A stretch of 64,000 nucleotides of DNA from Arsenophonus sp045399315. GTDB lineage: Bacteria; Pseudomonadota; Gammaproteobacteria; Enterobacterales; Enterobacteriaceae. Shown piece by piece: positions 10,433 through 20,284 of this stretch (its first letter is position 1; each line of letters starts with the position of its first letter). Both the position numbers and the translations under genes were made by a program. The notes beneath the pieces are model-generated. The model worked only from the letters and a program-made list of their open reading frames with translations. It searched no databases and had not been told where the DNA came from. The DNA lies in NCBI GenBank assembly GCA_045399315.1, contig DAYVGO010000057.1, positions 1 through 64,000 of the forward strand, given 5' to 3'.

Positions 10433-12082
10433 ATGGAAAATATTAATCCAAGTCAAACAGTAACATGGCGTGAATTAGAACAACATTATCAAACAGTAAA
10501 AGATATCCATATGCGTGATCTTTTTCTTAATGATGCTGACCGTTTTACTAAGTTTTCACTCACTTTTAATAACCAGATCTTGGTTGATTTTTCTAAAAAT
10601 CGAATAACGGATGAAACGTTGAGTAAATTACTGGATTTGGCTAAAGAGACAAAGTTAAGTGCTGCAATTAACAGCATGTTTTCCGGCGAGAAAATCAATA
10701 AAACAGAAGATAGAGCCGTTTTACATATTGCTTTGCGTAATCGTAGCAATACTCCGATAAAGCTGGATGGTATTGATATTATGCGACAAGTTAACGCTGT
10801 ATTAATAAAAATGCGCTCTTTCAGTGAACGTGTCATTAGTGGTGACTGGAAAGGTTATACTGGTCAGGCCATAACAGATGTAGTTAATATTGGTATTGGC
10901 GGTTCTGATCTTGGACCATACATGGTGACAGAAGCCCTAAGGCCATATAAAAATCACTTAAATATGCATTTTGTTTCCAATGTCGATGGCAGTCATATTG
11001 CTGAAACACTGAAAAGAATTAAACCTGAAACGACATTATTTTTGATTGCTTCTAAGATTTTTACTACCCAAGAGACTATGACTAATGCTCATACTGCACG
11101 AAAATGGTTTTTAGCAGCGGCAAGAGATGAAACACAGATAGCAAAACATTTTGTGGCTTTATCAACTAATGAGCAAGAAGTGGCTAAATTTGGCATCGAT
11201 ACGCAAAATATGTTTGAATTTTGGGATTGGGTTGGTGGACGTTACTCATTATGGTCTGCTATTGGCCTCTCTATTGTGCTATCCATCGGATTTAATAATT
11301 TCGAGCAATTATTAAACGGTGCTCATGCAATGGATCAACATTTTGCAGCAACCGCTTTCGAGCATAATATCCCGGTAATATTAGCGTTAATAGGTATTTG
11401 GTATAATAATTTTTTTACTACCGAAACAGAAGCTATTTTACCTTATGACCAATATTTACATCGATTCGCGGCTTACTTTCAACAAGGTAACATGGAATCA
11501 AATGGTAAATATGTTGATCGCAATGGCGGAATAGTCTCTTATCAAACAGGACCTATTATTTGGGGTGAACCAGGTACTAATGGTCAGCATGCGTTTTATC
11601 AGTTGATCCATCAAGGTACCAAACTTATTCCATGTGATTTCATTGCCCCCGTGATTAGCCACAATCCATTAAGTGATCACCATAATAAATTAATGTCTAA
11701 TTTTTTTGCACAAACAGAAGCGTTAGCATTTGGTAAAAATCGGCTTGAAGTGGATGAGGAATTTAAAGTGGCGGGGCAAGATCCAAATCAAATGGCCTAT
11801 ATTGCACTTTATAAAGTTTTCCAAGGTAATCGCCCAACTAATTCCATTCTTATTAATCAAATTACGCCTTATACGTTAGGTGCTTTAATTGCTATGTATG
11901 AACACAAGATCTTTGTGCAAGGTGCTATATTGAATATTTTTAGTTTTGATCAATGGGGAGTCGAACTTGGTAAGCAATTAGCTGGTCGTATTCTACCTGA
12001 GTTGGCAACTAACGCCAAAATTAATAGCCATGATGCTTCAACTAATGGTTTAATTAATTGTTTTAAAAGTTGGCGCCAATAA
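10433..12082 (+). CDS. pgi: Glucose-6-phosphate isomerase
   Basis: This cytoplasmic enzyme interconverts glucose-6-phosphate and fructose-6-phosphate in glycolysis and gluconeogenesis. The product has 549 residues, the same length as E. coli Pgi, and aligns end to end. Key regions are intact: VNIGIGGSDLGPYMV (sugar-phosphate binding, near residue 150), QGNMESNGK with the catalytic Glu (about 355), PGTNGQHAFYQ with the catalytic His (about 386), and GVELGKQL with the catalytic Lys (about 514). ATG 10433 matches the usual MxNINP start and follows an AGAAAG/GAGAG stretch. It is probably a single transcription unit, ended by the hairpin at 12091-12116. Confidence 0.98.
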   Translation: MENINPSQTVTWRELEQHYQTVKDIHMRDLFLNDADRFTKFSLTFNNQILVDFSKNRITDETLSKLLDLAKETKLSAAINSMFSGEKINKTEDRAVLHIALRNRSNTPIKLDGIDIMRQVNAVLIKMRSFSERVISGDWKGYTGQAITDVVNIGIGGSDLGPYMVTEALRPYKNHLNMHFVSNVDGSHIAETLKRIKPETTLFLIASKIFTTQETMTNAHTARKWFLAAARDETQIAKHFVALSTNEQEVAKFGIDTQNMFEFWDWVGGRYSLWSAIGLSIVLSIGFNNFEQLLNGAHAMDQHFAATAFEHNIPVILALIGIWYNNFFTTETEAILPYDQYLHRFAAYFQQGNMESNGKYVDRNGGIVSYQTGPIIWGEPGTNGQHAFYQLIHQGTKLIPCDFIAPVISHNPLSDHHNKLMSNFFAQTEALAFGKNRLEVDEEFKVAGQDPNQMAYIALYKVFQGNRPTNSILINQITPYTLGALIAMYEHKIFVQGAILNIFSFDQWGVELGKQLAGRILPELATNAKINSHDASTNGLINCFKSWRQ

Positions 12083-12090
12083 TATTATCA

Positions 12091-12116
12091 CCAAAGCCCG
12101 TAACAGCGGGTTTTGG
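12091..12116 (+). terminator. Rho-independent-type terminator after pgi
   Basis: CCAAAGCCCG (12091-12100) pairs with CGGGTTTTGG (12107-12116) around a six-base loop, giving a 10-bp stem with one G-U pair. The T-rich right arm resembles a typical terminator. It begins 8 bases after the pgi stop codon. Confidence 0.7.
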
Positions 12117-12339
12117 TTATGATAAATAAACTACCATTTAGATTACTCCTTGCTAATATAAGGATTGCAGAATTAATAAAAATTTTGCATTCAGGGATAA
12201 CTTTTTATATAAATTAGCAGATCCTATAGTTTCCTTCATTATTAGCATGTTATCTTGTATTTTAAATCTCAAGATATAGTAAGAGAAGTATTCTATGGGT
12301 GTAGCTGCAACGATAAGCCATTAAATAATAAGTCACTTT

Positions 12340-12825
12340 TCTTCAATCAACCGATTAATTGGTTTTCGGCGCAAGAAGTTAACCTACCGGATCCTATATA
12401 ATTGGTTAACGGAATTAGGTTTGATGACACAGCACCTTGAGCGCTATTGCCAAAAAATCACCGTCAAACCTTCTCTAGAAGGTTTTATTCTATTAGATTC
12501 TCAGGCTGAAGAAGCACAACTTTTACCTCACAGTCAACGCTATTGGTTACGTGAAGCGGTGCTTTTGGGTGATGGTTGTCTATGGTTATATGGACGGACA
12601 GTGATTCCAGAAGAAACATTATTGGGGCCGGAACGTAAATTAATAAATTTAGACGATGTGCCATTGGGACGCTACCTGTTTAGTGGAAATAATCTGACTC
12701 GTGATTATATTAATTTTGGTATGGAGAATAATTGTTGGGTAAGGCGTTTGTTGTTAACATTATCAGTAAAACCTCTCCTATTAACAGAACTTTTTTTGCC
12801 AGATTCACCTATTTATAAAAAATAA
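12340..12825 (+). pseudogene. ubiC: ubiC (chorismate pyruvate-lyase), frameshifted near N-terminus
   Basis: UbiC removes pyruvate from chorismate to give 4-hydroxybenzoate, the first step of ubiquinone synthesis. The frame from ATG 12421 to 12825 encodes 134 residues matching E. coli UbiC (165) from about residue 35 onward. It keeps RYWLREAVLL (active-site Arg), PLGRYLF and LLLTELFLPDSPIY (active-site Glu). Upstream, INWFSAQEVNLPDP is read in another frame at about 12355-12395 with no clear start codon, so an indel near 12396-12403 splits the gene. Because the catalytic part is clean, the break may be recent, and an internal start at 12421 is possible but would lack the first strands. The intact ubiA follows. 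Confidence 0.7.
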
Positions 12826-12841
12826 TAAGGAGATAAATAGA

Positions 12842-13714
12842 TTGGAAGGGCAAACGATGGTGAAATTGAATAAATGGCGAGCCTATTTTCGTTTAATGCG
12901 TGTTGATAAACCGATAGGTATTTTATTGTTACTATGGCCGACTTATTGGGCATTATGGTTGGCAAGCCGCGGGCTGCCTGATCTTTATATTTTAATGGTT
13001 TTTACTGCCGGTGTTGTTTTGATGCGTGCGGCTGGCTGTGTTATTAATGATTTTGCGGATAGAAAATTTGATGGTTGTGTTGCCAGAACTAGGACACGCC
13101 CTCTGCCAAATGGAGATGTAACTGAAAAAGAAGCTAAGATACTATTTTTTTTATTAATTATTGTCGCTTTTTTGTTAGTGTTAACTATGAAGCAAATGGC
13201 GATTTGGTTATCGTTGGTTGGCTTATTATTAGCCTGGATTTATCCTTTTATTAAACGAGTTAGTCATTTTCCGCAGATAGTATTAGGTGCAGCCTTTGGT
13301 TGGTCGATCCCAATGGCGTATGCAGCAGTTAGTGAGTCCTTACCGTTAGAGTGCTGGTTATTATTTTGGGTGAATATTATTTGGTCTGTTATTTATGATA
13401 CCCAGTATGCTATGGTTGATCGCAACGATGATATGAAAATTGGTGTAAAATCAACAGCAATTATTTTTGCTCAGTTTGATAAATTGATTATTGGCCTTTT
13501 ACAAGTGGGAATGTTGCTGGTGTTATTTTATATAGGGCAACAGATAAACTTGGGTGCGTTTTATTTTGCTAGCTTAATATTAGTGCTAGGTCTATTTATC
13601 TACCAACAGAAACTGATTGCCGATCGTCAACCGGCGTTATGTTTTAAAGCATTTATGAATAACAATTATGTTGGTTTGGTTTCATTTATGGGTATTTTAT
13701 TAAGTTATTTTTAA
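12842..13714 (+). CDS. ubiA: 4-hydroxybenzoate octaprenyltransferase UbiA
   Basis: This integral membrane prenyltransferase attaches the polyprenyl tail to 4-hydroxybenzoate in ubiquinone synthesis. The 290-residue product equals E. coli UbiA in length. Both Asp-rich, Mg-diphosphate binding motifs are present: NDFADRKFD at residues 69-77 and YDTQYAMVDRNDD near 187-199. About eight hydrophobic segments follow the family pattern. The start is uncertain. TTG 12842 gives an N-terminus (MEGQ) of E. coli-like length with AGGAG about 10 bases upstream. ATG 12857 would give 285 residues with GGAAGGG upstream. Its substrate would normally come from UbiC, which is broken just upstream. Confidence 0.96.
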   Translation: MEGQTMVKLNKWRAYFRLMRVDKPIGILLLLWPTYWALWLASRGLPDLYILMVFTAGVVLMRAAGCVINDFADRKFDGCVARTRTRPLPNGDVTEKEAKILFFLLIIVAFLLVLTMKQMAIWLSLVGLLLAWIYPFIKRVSHFPQIVLGAAFGWSIPMAYAAVSESLPLECWLLFWVNIIWSVIYDTQYAMVDRNDDMKIGVKSTAIIFAQFDKLIIGLLQVGMLLVLFYIGQQINLGAFYFASLILVLGLFIYQQKLIADRQPALCFKAFMNNNYVGLVSFMGILLSYF

Positions 13715-13722
13715 TTATAAAG

Positions 13723-13746
13723 AGGATAATCTTGAATGATTATCCT
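13723..13746. terminator. Hairpin between convergent ubiA and plsB
   Basis: AGGATAATC (13723-13731) and GATTATCCT (13738-13746) form a perfect 9-bp stem with a six-base loop, in the gap between the ends of ubiA and plsB. T-rich DNA follows on the plus side. It probably ends ubiA transcription and may act in both directions. Confidence 0.55.
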
Positions 13747-13809
13747 TAGTGATTTTAGTCGATTTAAGCCTGCAAATATTTTGCTTTATTATATCAATAT
13801 AAAAATGGT

Positions 13810-16257
13810 TTATTCAGGCGTTGGAGCATGAGAAACATGTTTAACACTTTCAATTGTTAAGCAAACCTCAGGCGATATTAATTTAACAATAATGCGATAA
13901 AGTAGTTGCGTATTTGCTATGATAATCGCATCTCCTTCTCTATTGATATAACCTTCCTGTTTTAATGTATTCACCAGCGCGGAGAAAACCGCTTTATCAA
14001 AGAATTCAGGTGCGTTGATACCATGTAATACAGACAAGCGTTGTGCAAGAATACGACTCTCTTTTTCCAATACTCCTTGACTAATTTCAGGTGTCGTACT
14101 GAGTAACGAAAGTGTAATTGCATAGCGCTGTAATGTTTCTTTAATACCAGCCGCTAAAAGCTGAAGAGGGCGGATACGAGTTGGATTGATAGTTACAAAC
14201 CCCTCTTCTGTTAACTGGATTAATTGTTGACGTGCCAATTCGTCAAGTAGGATATCAATCGAATCAGGCAATTCTTCTATGTTGTATCGCATAAAAAGTT
14301 CTGCTTTTAGAAATGGATAGATAAGTGCAACTTGATAACGAATTTCCTGACGTTGGACATTATCATTATGTAATACGATATTGGCTACCAAAGAAGGTAA
14401 GACTAGTAAATGCATAATATTATTTCGATAATAAGTCATCAATACTGCATTTTCACGTGGCAATATAACAATATCACCCATGCTGTCTTTTTCGACTTCA
14501 AATTTATCCAATTCCAATGCATTTTCTAACAATTGTTCGGCAGTTTTATTGGGCGTCGTGCTGTCATCGGTGTAAGGTACATTTCTTAACAGTTGCAGGT
14601 AGCATTCGATTTGTTCAATCAGTTGCTCTCGTGTCAATGCTCGTTGGCGTGAAGCTAACAAAGCAGTTGAACATAAGTTGACCGCATTAGCAGCCGCGGC
14701 ATTGTTAATTCTAACCATGATCTTATTAGCTAGGCGAGTCACAGTTGAGTTTAACCAGGCAGGACGTGGTTCTATAACATCAATGGATTGACGCCATTCG
14801 GGAACGTGCTTATTTAAATAGTGTGTTAGTGCAATCGGTTGACCAAAATTCACATAACCTTGGCCAAGTTTACGCAGTTTGCGTAGACCTCTTAGCATTG
14901 AGAAAAACCCTTCTTTCTCTTTTGCTGCACCTTTTAACTCTTTGGCGTAGGTAGCAACTTCCAATACATGCTCATAACCTATATAGATAGGAACAATAGT
15001 AATTGGGCGTGAATCACCTCGTAGCATTGCTTGTAACGTCATTGACAGGGTGCCGGTCTTTGGTTCGAGTAGTCGACCTGTTCGCGAGCGTCCTCCTTCA
15101 ACAAAATATTCAATCGAATAACCACGAGCAAACAATTCACTGAGATATTCACGAAATATGGTGGAGTAAAGTTTATTTCCTTTAAAAGAGCGACGAATGA
15201 AAAAAGCCCCTAAGTGGCGAAAAATTGGTCCAGCCGGCCAGAAATTAAGATTGATACCTGCGGCAATATGAGGAGGAACCAAACCTTGATGGTAAAGTAC
15301 ATAAGAAAGTAACAGATAATCCATATGACTACGATGAGAAGGGATATAGACAATTTCATAGCCATCTTGTGCCAATTGGCGCACACGTTCGGCATGTTGC
15401 ACGTTAATTCCTTGATACAGGCGATTCCATGTCCAACTTAGAACCCGGTCGGTAATACGGATCGCTTCATAGGAAAAATTGGCGGCGATTTCTTCCATCA
15501 TCGCAACCGCATGATGTTTTGCCTTATCGAGCGAGATTTTTTTCGCTTTAGCTTCATCTTTTACCGCTTTCTCAATCACCTTTGATGTTAATAGCTTATT
15601 GAATAGATCGTGGCGAACAGGAAGTTTGGGACCAACGGCGGCTAATCGTTGCCGTGAATAGTGAATGCGAGCTACTCGAGCAAGTTTGTTGGCAATAATT
15701 TTATCCGTACCATATTCACTAGCCATTTGGCGTAGAGATACCGGTGGTGAAAAACGAACAAAACTGTCACGTCCTAACCAAATTACAGCAAAGAATTTTT
15801 GGATACCATTGAGTAAACGTAAAGGTGGTGCTGGTAAGTGGCCTTCTCGACCAGGTGCTCGACCGAACATAACTGATACAGGTAATAACTGAATGTTTAA
15901 TTCGGCATTATGACAATGGAGATCAAGATAAACAGTAAAGGTTTTGACTGAATCTTTACGTGGATCTGGCGAATAATAACGAAAGATACGTGGGCCATCG
16001 TCGATAAATACATAAGCAGGTAATTTAATTTCGTCTATTTCAATCGGAGCAAGCGGATCAGGTAAACCAATAGAGCGACATTGCTGACGTAAGGTCAATA
16101 AATCTGTTTTGGAGTGATAAGGTAATACATACAAAAAAGGAAGTGTCATATCAAGACACAGTTCTTTAATTGGATCTGCTGGTATCAGTTTACTTTTTAC
16201 CAATAATTTCATTGGTAAATTTAATAGATTATAGTAAATTTTACGCCAAAATGACAT
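13810..16257 (-). CDS. plsB: Glycerol-3-phosphate acyltransferase PlsB
   Basis: PlsB is an inner-membrane enzyme that transfers an acyl chain to sn-glycerol-3-phosphate, the first step of phospholipid synthesis. The 815-residue product is complete (E. coli 807). The catalytic HX4D block HRSHMD is at about residues 308-313, followed by PAGPIFRHLGAFFIRR and FVEGGRSRTGRLL. ATG 16257 gives MSFWRKIYYNLLNLP, matching the usual N-terminus. It diverges from dgkA, as in E. coli. Retention fits a cell that still makes its own membranes. The intact glpT further along could supply its glycerol-3-phosphate. Confidence 0.98.
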   Translation of the reverse strand: MSFWRKIYYNLLNLPMKLLVKSKLIPADPIKELCLDMTLPFLYVLPYHSKTDLLTLRQQCRSIGLPDPLAPIEIDEIKLPAYVFIDDGPRIFRYYSPDPRKDSVKTFTVYLDLHCHNAELNIQLLPVSVMFGRAPGREGHLPAPPLRLLNGIQKFFAVIWLGRDSFVRFSPPVSLRQMASEYGTDKIIANKLARVARIHYSRQRLAAVGPKLPVRHDLFNKLLTSKVIEKAVKDEAKAKKISLDKAKHHAVAMMEEIAANFSYEAIRITDRVLSWTWNRLYQGINVQHAERVRQLAQDGYEIVYIPSHRSHMDYLLLSYVLYHQGLVPPHIAAGINLNFWPAGPIFRHLGAFFIRRSFKGNKLYSTIFREYLSELFARGYSIEYFVEGGRSRTGRLLEPKTGTLSMTLQAMLRGDSRPITIVPIYIGYEHVLEVATYAKELKGAAKEKEGFFSMLRGLRKLRKLGQGYVNFGQPIALTHYLNKHVPEWRQSIDVIEPRPAWLNSTVTRLANKIMVRINNAAAANAVNLCSTALLASRQRALTREQLIEQIECYLQLLRNVPYTDDSTTPNKTAEQLLENALELDKFEVEKDSMGDIVILPRENAVLMTYYRNNIMHLLVLPSLVANIVLHNDNVQRQEIRYQVALIYPFLKAELFMRYNIEELPDSIDILLDELARQQLIQLTEEGFVTINPTRIRPLQLLAAGIKETLQRYAITLSLLSTTPEISQGVLEKESRILAQRLSVLHGINAPEFFDKAVFSALVNTLKQEGYINREGDAIIIANTQLLYRIIVKLISPEVCLTIESVKHVSHAPTPE

Positions 16258-16381
16258 AGATGAGCTATAGCCTCTTATTTGAATTTTACATAAGCATAAC
16301 AGAAAATAGGAATTAATATCTGTTTAAAAGATAATAATTATACTAAATCCAATATTTATCTAAATCTAGAGAGTAAATTTT

Positions 16382-16756
16382 ATGGCAAACCAAACAACGG
16401 GCCTAACCCGAATTATTAAAGCAACTGGTTATTCGCTAAAAGGGTTGAGGTCAGCTTGGGAGAGTGAAGTGGCTTTTAGGCAAGAAGCGATTATGGTTGT
16501 TGTTACTATTATTGTGGCTGTTTTACTTGATGTGCAATGGCTTGAACGTTTATTACTTATTGGTTCAGTGGTATTAATAATTATTGTTGAATTATTAAAT
16601 AGCGCAATTGAAGCTGTGGTTGATAGAATTGGTACAGAATTGCATGAACTCTCTGGTAAGGCAAAAGATATGGGCTCTGCGGCAGTTTTTATTTCAATTT
16701 GTTTAGCTATTTTTATTTGGTTAGTTGTGATTGTTAATCATTATTTCGTGAGCTAG
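16382..16756 (+). CDS. dgkA: Diacylglycerol kinase
   Basis: DgkA is a small trimeric inner-membrane kinase that recycles diacylglycerol to phosphatidic acid. The 124-residue protein matches E. coli DgkA (122) throughout and has three hydrophobic segments. The signature VELLNSAIEAVVDRIG is at residues 69-84, including Glu70 and Asn73, equivalent to the catalytic Glu69 and Asn72. ATG 16382 follows an AGAGAG stretch. It is divergent from plsB and lies 95 bases upstream of lexA. Confidence 0.97.
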   Translation: MANQTTGLTRIIKATGYSLKGLRSAWESEVAFRQEAIMVVVTIIVAVLLDVQWLERLLLIGSVVLIIIVELLNSAIEAVVDRIGTELHELSGKAKDMGSAAVFISICLAIFIWLVVIVNHYFVS

Positions 16757-16806
16757 CTATAAAAAACAGGGTGTTAACGCATTTGCGGTTTTAAATCTTG
16801 CTATAC

Positions 16807-16822
16807 CTGTATATAATTACAG
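16807..16822. promoter_or_regulatory. LexA (SOS) box upstream of lexA
   Basis: The 16-base sequence CTGTATATAATTACAG has the CTG-N10-CAG form of an enterobacterial SOS box, with an AT-rich centre. It ends 29 bases before the lexA start codon. E. coli lexA has two adjacent boxes, and I can see only one convincing box here. It implies autorepression by LexA. Confidence 0.85.
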
Positions 16823-16851
16823 TGACAATGGGTGAATAAATAGGGGGCGAA

Positions 16852-17466
16852 ATGAAAGAATTAACGTTGAGGCAGCAGCAAGTCTATGATCTGGTGCGTG
16901 AACACATTTCGCAAACGGGTATGCCACCCACACGTGCTGAAATTGCATCAGGTTTAGGTTTTCGTTCACCAAATGCGGCAGAGGAACATTTAAAGGCTTT
17001 GGTGCGTAAAGGGGTGATAGAAATTGTTTCGGGCGCTTCTCGTGGTATTCGTTTATTGCAAGAAGAAAATGAGGATGAAGGGTTACCACTTATTGGTCGG
17101 GTGGCGGCAGGAGAACCATTGCTTGCCCAAGAGCATATTGAAAGCCATTATCGGATCGATGCGACTATTTTTAGACCAAGTGCCGATTTTTTATTGCGTG
17201 TTAATGGTATGTCCATGAAAAATATTGGGATCATGGATGGTGATTTACTTGCTGTACATAAAACACATAATGTGCACAATGGTCAAATCGTTGTTGCACG
17301 TATTGATGATGAAGTGACGGTTAAACGCTTCAAACAAGAGGGTAGTAAAGTCGAATTAATTGCTGAGAATCCTGAGTTTGAGCCAATTATAGTGGATTTG
17401 CGGACGCAAAATTTTACTGTTGAAGGATTGGCTGTTGGGATTATTCGCGGTAGTAACTCGTTTTAG
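16852..17466 (+). CDS. lexA: LexA repressor
   Basis: LexA represses DNA-damage genes and cleaves itself when RecA filaments form. The 204-residue product is intact (E. coli 202). The N-terminal winged helix includes RAEIASGLGFRSPNAAEEHL. The self-cleavage site Ala86-Gly87 lies in RVAAGEPLL. The catalytic Ser121 (NGMSMK) and Lys158 (EVTVKRF) are present. The two-residue difference from E. coli numbering comes from an insertion in the linker. ATG 16852 has a GGGGG ribosome site. An SOS box lies just upstream. The usual downstream genes dinF and yjbJ are missing. Confidence 0.98.
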   Translation: MKELTLRQQQVYDLVREHISQTGMPPTRAEIASGLGFRSPNAAEEHLKALVRKGVIEIVSGASRGIRLLQEENEDEGLPLIGRVAAGEPLLAQEHIESHYRIDATIFRPSADFLLRVNGMSMKNIGIMDGDLLAVHKTHNVHNGQIVVARIDDEVTVKRFKQEGSKVELIAENPEFEPIIVDLRTQNFTVEGLAVGIIRGSNSF

Positions 17467-17674
17467 TCAAAATGTTAGTAATTTTGCATATAATTAATTT
17501 TTAGATTTTATAAGCAAATAGAGTTTAATTTATTAAATGGCAAAACTATTTTTTAACTGAGTCATTTATAATATGTTGATATCTAATAAATTAATTTAAA
17601 TTTTTATTTATAAGCCGGTTGTATGAATAGCCGACTTTTATATGCTTATTATTAACCGCTAATAATACCTAGTC

Positions 17675-18139
17675 TTAACATAATTTTTTCTCGGTTTTAT
17701 AGCAGGGTGAGCAAAGCCCATGGCTTTCCACGACAATATGGGATAACTGAAAATCAGCCTGTTTTGCTAGTCTTAAAATAGTTGCTTCTACTGCCTGGCT
17801 GTTACTTTCGGCAATTCTGCCACAATTGTCACAAATTAGCATAACTGAAGTATGTTTAGGATCCTCAAAATGACGACAAATAACATAACTATTTGTTGAT
17901 TCGATCTTGTGGATAAGTCCTTGTTCTAGCAGAAATTCTAGGCCACGATAAATGGTTGGAGGTTTAGCTTGGGGTTCAGAAATTCTAAGTAGGTCAAGTA
18001 AATCATAAGCACTAATCGCGCAGGATTGTGCGGCTATGAGACGCAATACTTCTTCTCGTTGTGGAGTTAAACGAACATTACGTGCTTGACATATTTTCTT
18101 TGCTTGGGATAGTAATTTTTCCTGATCTTGTTTTGTCAT
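17675..18139 (-). CDS. zur: Zinc uptake regulator Zur (Fur family)
   Basis: Zur represses zinc uptake genes when zinc-bound. The 154-residue protein follows E. coli Zur (171) closely: NVRLTPQREEVLRLI, then SAYDLLDLLR and EPQAKPPTIYRGLEFLLEQG in the winged helix. The metal-binding residues Cys88, His96, Cys103, Cys106, Cys143 and Cys146 are all present (CDNCG, CSPC). The Cys/His-rich tail of the E. coli protein is absent, which is common in other families. It is convergent with lexA, matching the E. coli order once dinF and yjbJ are removed. Its survival beside a broken zinc exporter (zntA) suggests that zinc acquisition still needs control. Confidence 0.95.
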   Translation of the reverse strand: MTKQDQEKLLSQAKKICQARNVRLTPQREEVLRLIAAQSCAISAYDLLDLLRISEPQAKPPTIYRGLEFLLEQGLIHKIESTNSYVICRHFEDPKHTSVMLICDNCGRIAESNSQAVEATILRLAKQADFQLSHIVVESHGLCSPCYKTEKKLC

Positions 18140-18522
18140 AAATCATCCTAAGGTAAGGATCTTATAATAATGATATTATCATATTTGTATTTTTTGATAT
18201 CTACCATAGTTCTAAAATAAATAATATATTTTACTATTTTTTAAAAAACTTTTTTATTTTCTTTTGCTTTGACTGATATGTTTAATTGGAAAATAACATC
18301 TATAGGGAGTAGTATCTAAGATTATTAATTTTAACCAGTTAGTGAATTGATATAAGTTATTTCTGGTGGTATTGAGTCATAAAGTTGATAACACATTTTT
18401 CTTGCAACCATCCTGGCTAATTTACTGAGAAATCGTATCACAATTCTATTATATTATTTTTTTATAGCTGATGATTATCAGTAACATTTTATATATTGCC
18501 TGTTCTATAAAGAAGTTTTTAA
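18140..18522. other. AT-rich intergenic region, zur to gntK remnant
   Basis: About 380 bases between divergent zur and the gntK remnant. It must hold the zur promoter. A TGATA-T-TATCA palindrome at 18171-18181 could be an operator or part of a promoter. I see no gene or RNA. Confidence 0.4.
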
Positions 18523-19069
18523 TGAGCGATTCCCAAAAAATACACTATATTTTTATTCTTATAGGGGGTATCTGGTAGTGATAAATCTACTGTTGCGACT
18601 GGCATTGCTCAGAAAATAGGAGTGGTGTTTTTAGATGGTGATTTTTTGCATCCACGAGCCAATATTAAAAAAATGGCTGCTGGTCATGCTTTGAATGATT
18701 CAGATCGACTGCCTTGGCTTAAGGCTTTGAGTGATGCTATTTTCGCAATGCAAAGAACAAATAATATTTCTTTAATTGCTTGTTCAGCGTTGAAAAAAAT
18801 ATCGAGATATTCTAAGAAACAGTAACCAGCATTTGTCATTTCTTTATCTTGAAGGTGATTTTAAGTTAATAGAAAGCCGTTTAAAAAAGCGTAAAAATCA
18901 TTTTCTTAAACCTAATATGTTTGTCTCACAATTTGACACTTTGGAAGTACCTAGTAATGATGAAAAAGATGTATATATCATTGATATTAAACTGCCATTA
19001 ATTGAAGTTATTGATAATACCGTAAAATTAATTAATGAAATTATTGTTATTGCTAAGGAAAACAAATGA
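18523..19069 (+). pseudogene. gntK: gntK (gluconokinase), broken
   Basis: GntK phosphorylates gluconate to 6-phosphogluconate. ATG 18523 begins MSDSQKIHYIFILIG, then the frame shifts at the G5 run near 18565. The P-loop reads VSGSDKST in the shifted frame, so the Gly before Lys of the usual GSGKS is replaced by Asp. FLDGDFLHPRANIKKM and AMQRTNNISLIACSALKK follow. A second frameshift near 18820 precedes FLYLEGDFKLIESRLKKRK. The lesions and the P-loop change agree that the gene is dead. The gluconate transporter remnant overlaps its end. Confidence 0.92.
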
Positions 19070-20284
19070 ACATACCTATCCCTGAAACATTAAATATGCT
19101 GGTACTGACATTGACCGGAGTAGGAGCTGTGTTTTTATTATTGTTTCTGGTTATGTATTCAAGGGTACATGCTTTTATTGTATTGATGGTGGTTTCAATT
19201 TTAGCAGGATTATTTTCTGGCATACCGGTTAAAAAAATCATAGAAACTATGTAAGAAGGAAAGTATGGCTGGAACATTAGGATTCTTGGCAATTGTTATC
19301 GCATTAGGTGCAATGTTTGGCAGAATACTTCATGAAACGGGTATATTAGAACAAATTGCAGGTAAATTAATCACTTGTTTTGGTGAAAAACGGGGCTAAC
19401 TTAGCCATCGGGATCACAGGATTAATTTGTACTTTACCTCTTTTTTTCGATGTCACTATCGTATTATTAATTGGTATTGTTTTCACTATTACTAACCGTA
19501 TTTTATTAAAACGGCGATCCAACTTTTTGCTGGTGTTGTTGCTGCAGTTGTATTTTTACTACCGGGTCTAACACCAATGTTAGTTGCATCTCAGATGAAT
19601 GCGATTTTGGTTGGATGATCTTGATTGGGATATGTGTAGCTATTCCAGGAACGCTAATCACAGGTCCATTATTTGGTAATTTTATTAGCCAGTATGTTTT
19701 TATTGAATTACCAGAAAATTATCAAGTTAATGAAAATAAAAAAAGCAAGATGCCGAGTTTTATGTTCAGCCTGGTAATTATACTGTTTCCTTTGGTGTTA
19801 GTTGGATTAAAGACCTTAGGCTGTTATTTTTTGGTGAAAGACTCAATTGCGCAGCATTGGTTAGAATTTATCGGGTACTCATTTTTTAGGGTTTCGCTAT
19901 GGTATGGATAGAGAAAAAGTGATAGAGATCTGCTCAGCTGCTATTCAACTAGCTTGAATTATTTTACTCATTACTGGGGCCGGTGGCGTTTTTAAACAAA
20001 TTTTAGTTAATTCAGGTGTTGGGCCAGCATTAGGTAATGAGTTAATGAACATAGGCTTACCAATAGTATTGGTTAGTTTTGTATTAGCTAGTGCCGTACG
20101 AATTATTAAGGGATCAGCGACCGTAGCTTGTTTAATGACTATTGGACTTATATTACCAGTGATCAGTGGGTTAGGTTATTCTGGAGCTCAACTAGCGGCT
20201 TTAGCAGTTTGTATTTTATTTTTAGCAATTATTATGGCAAAGCCAATCAAATATGTTTTGGCAAATTTTGTTGAACTTGAGTGA
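19066..20284 (+). pseudogene. gntU: Gluconate permease (GntU/GntP family), broken
   Basis: Members of this family import gluconate by proton symport. Blocks similar to E. coli GntU appear in order: VHAFIVLMVVSILAGLFSGI, GTLGFLAIVIALGAMFG, CTLPLFFDVTIVLLIG, LFGNFISQYVFIELP, GPALGNELMNIGLP and RIIKGSATVACLMTIG. Stops and frameshifts occur near 19252, 19397, 19570, 19617 and 19910-19960. The C-terminal part after SGAQLAALAVCI is shortened and replaced by a short tail, so part of the 3' end is deleted. With gntK, the gluconate pathway is lost. GntT is an alternative name within the same family. Confidence 0.88.

Noticed and set aside
18171..18181. TGATA-T-TATCA palindrome upstream of zur as a Zur operator
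   Set aside because: Short AT-rich palindromes are expected by chance here. It overlaps where a -10 should be and does not match the longer Zur box I know.
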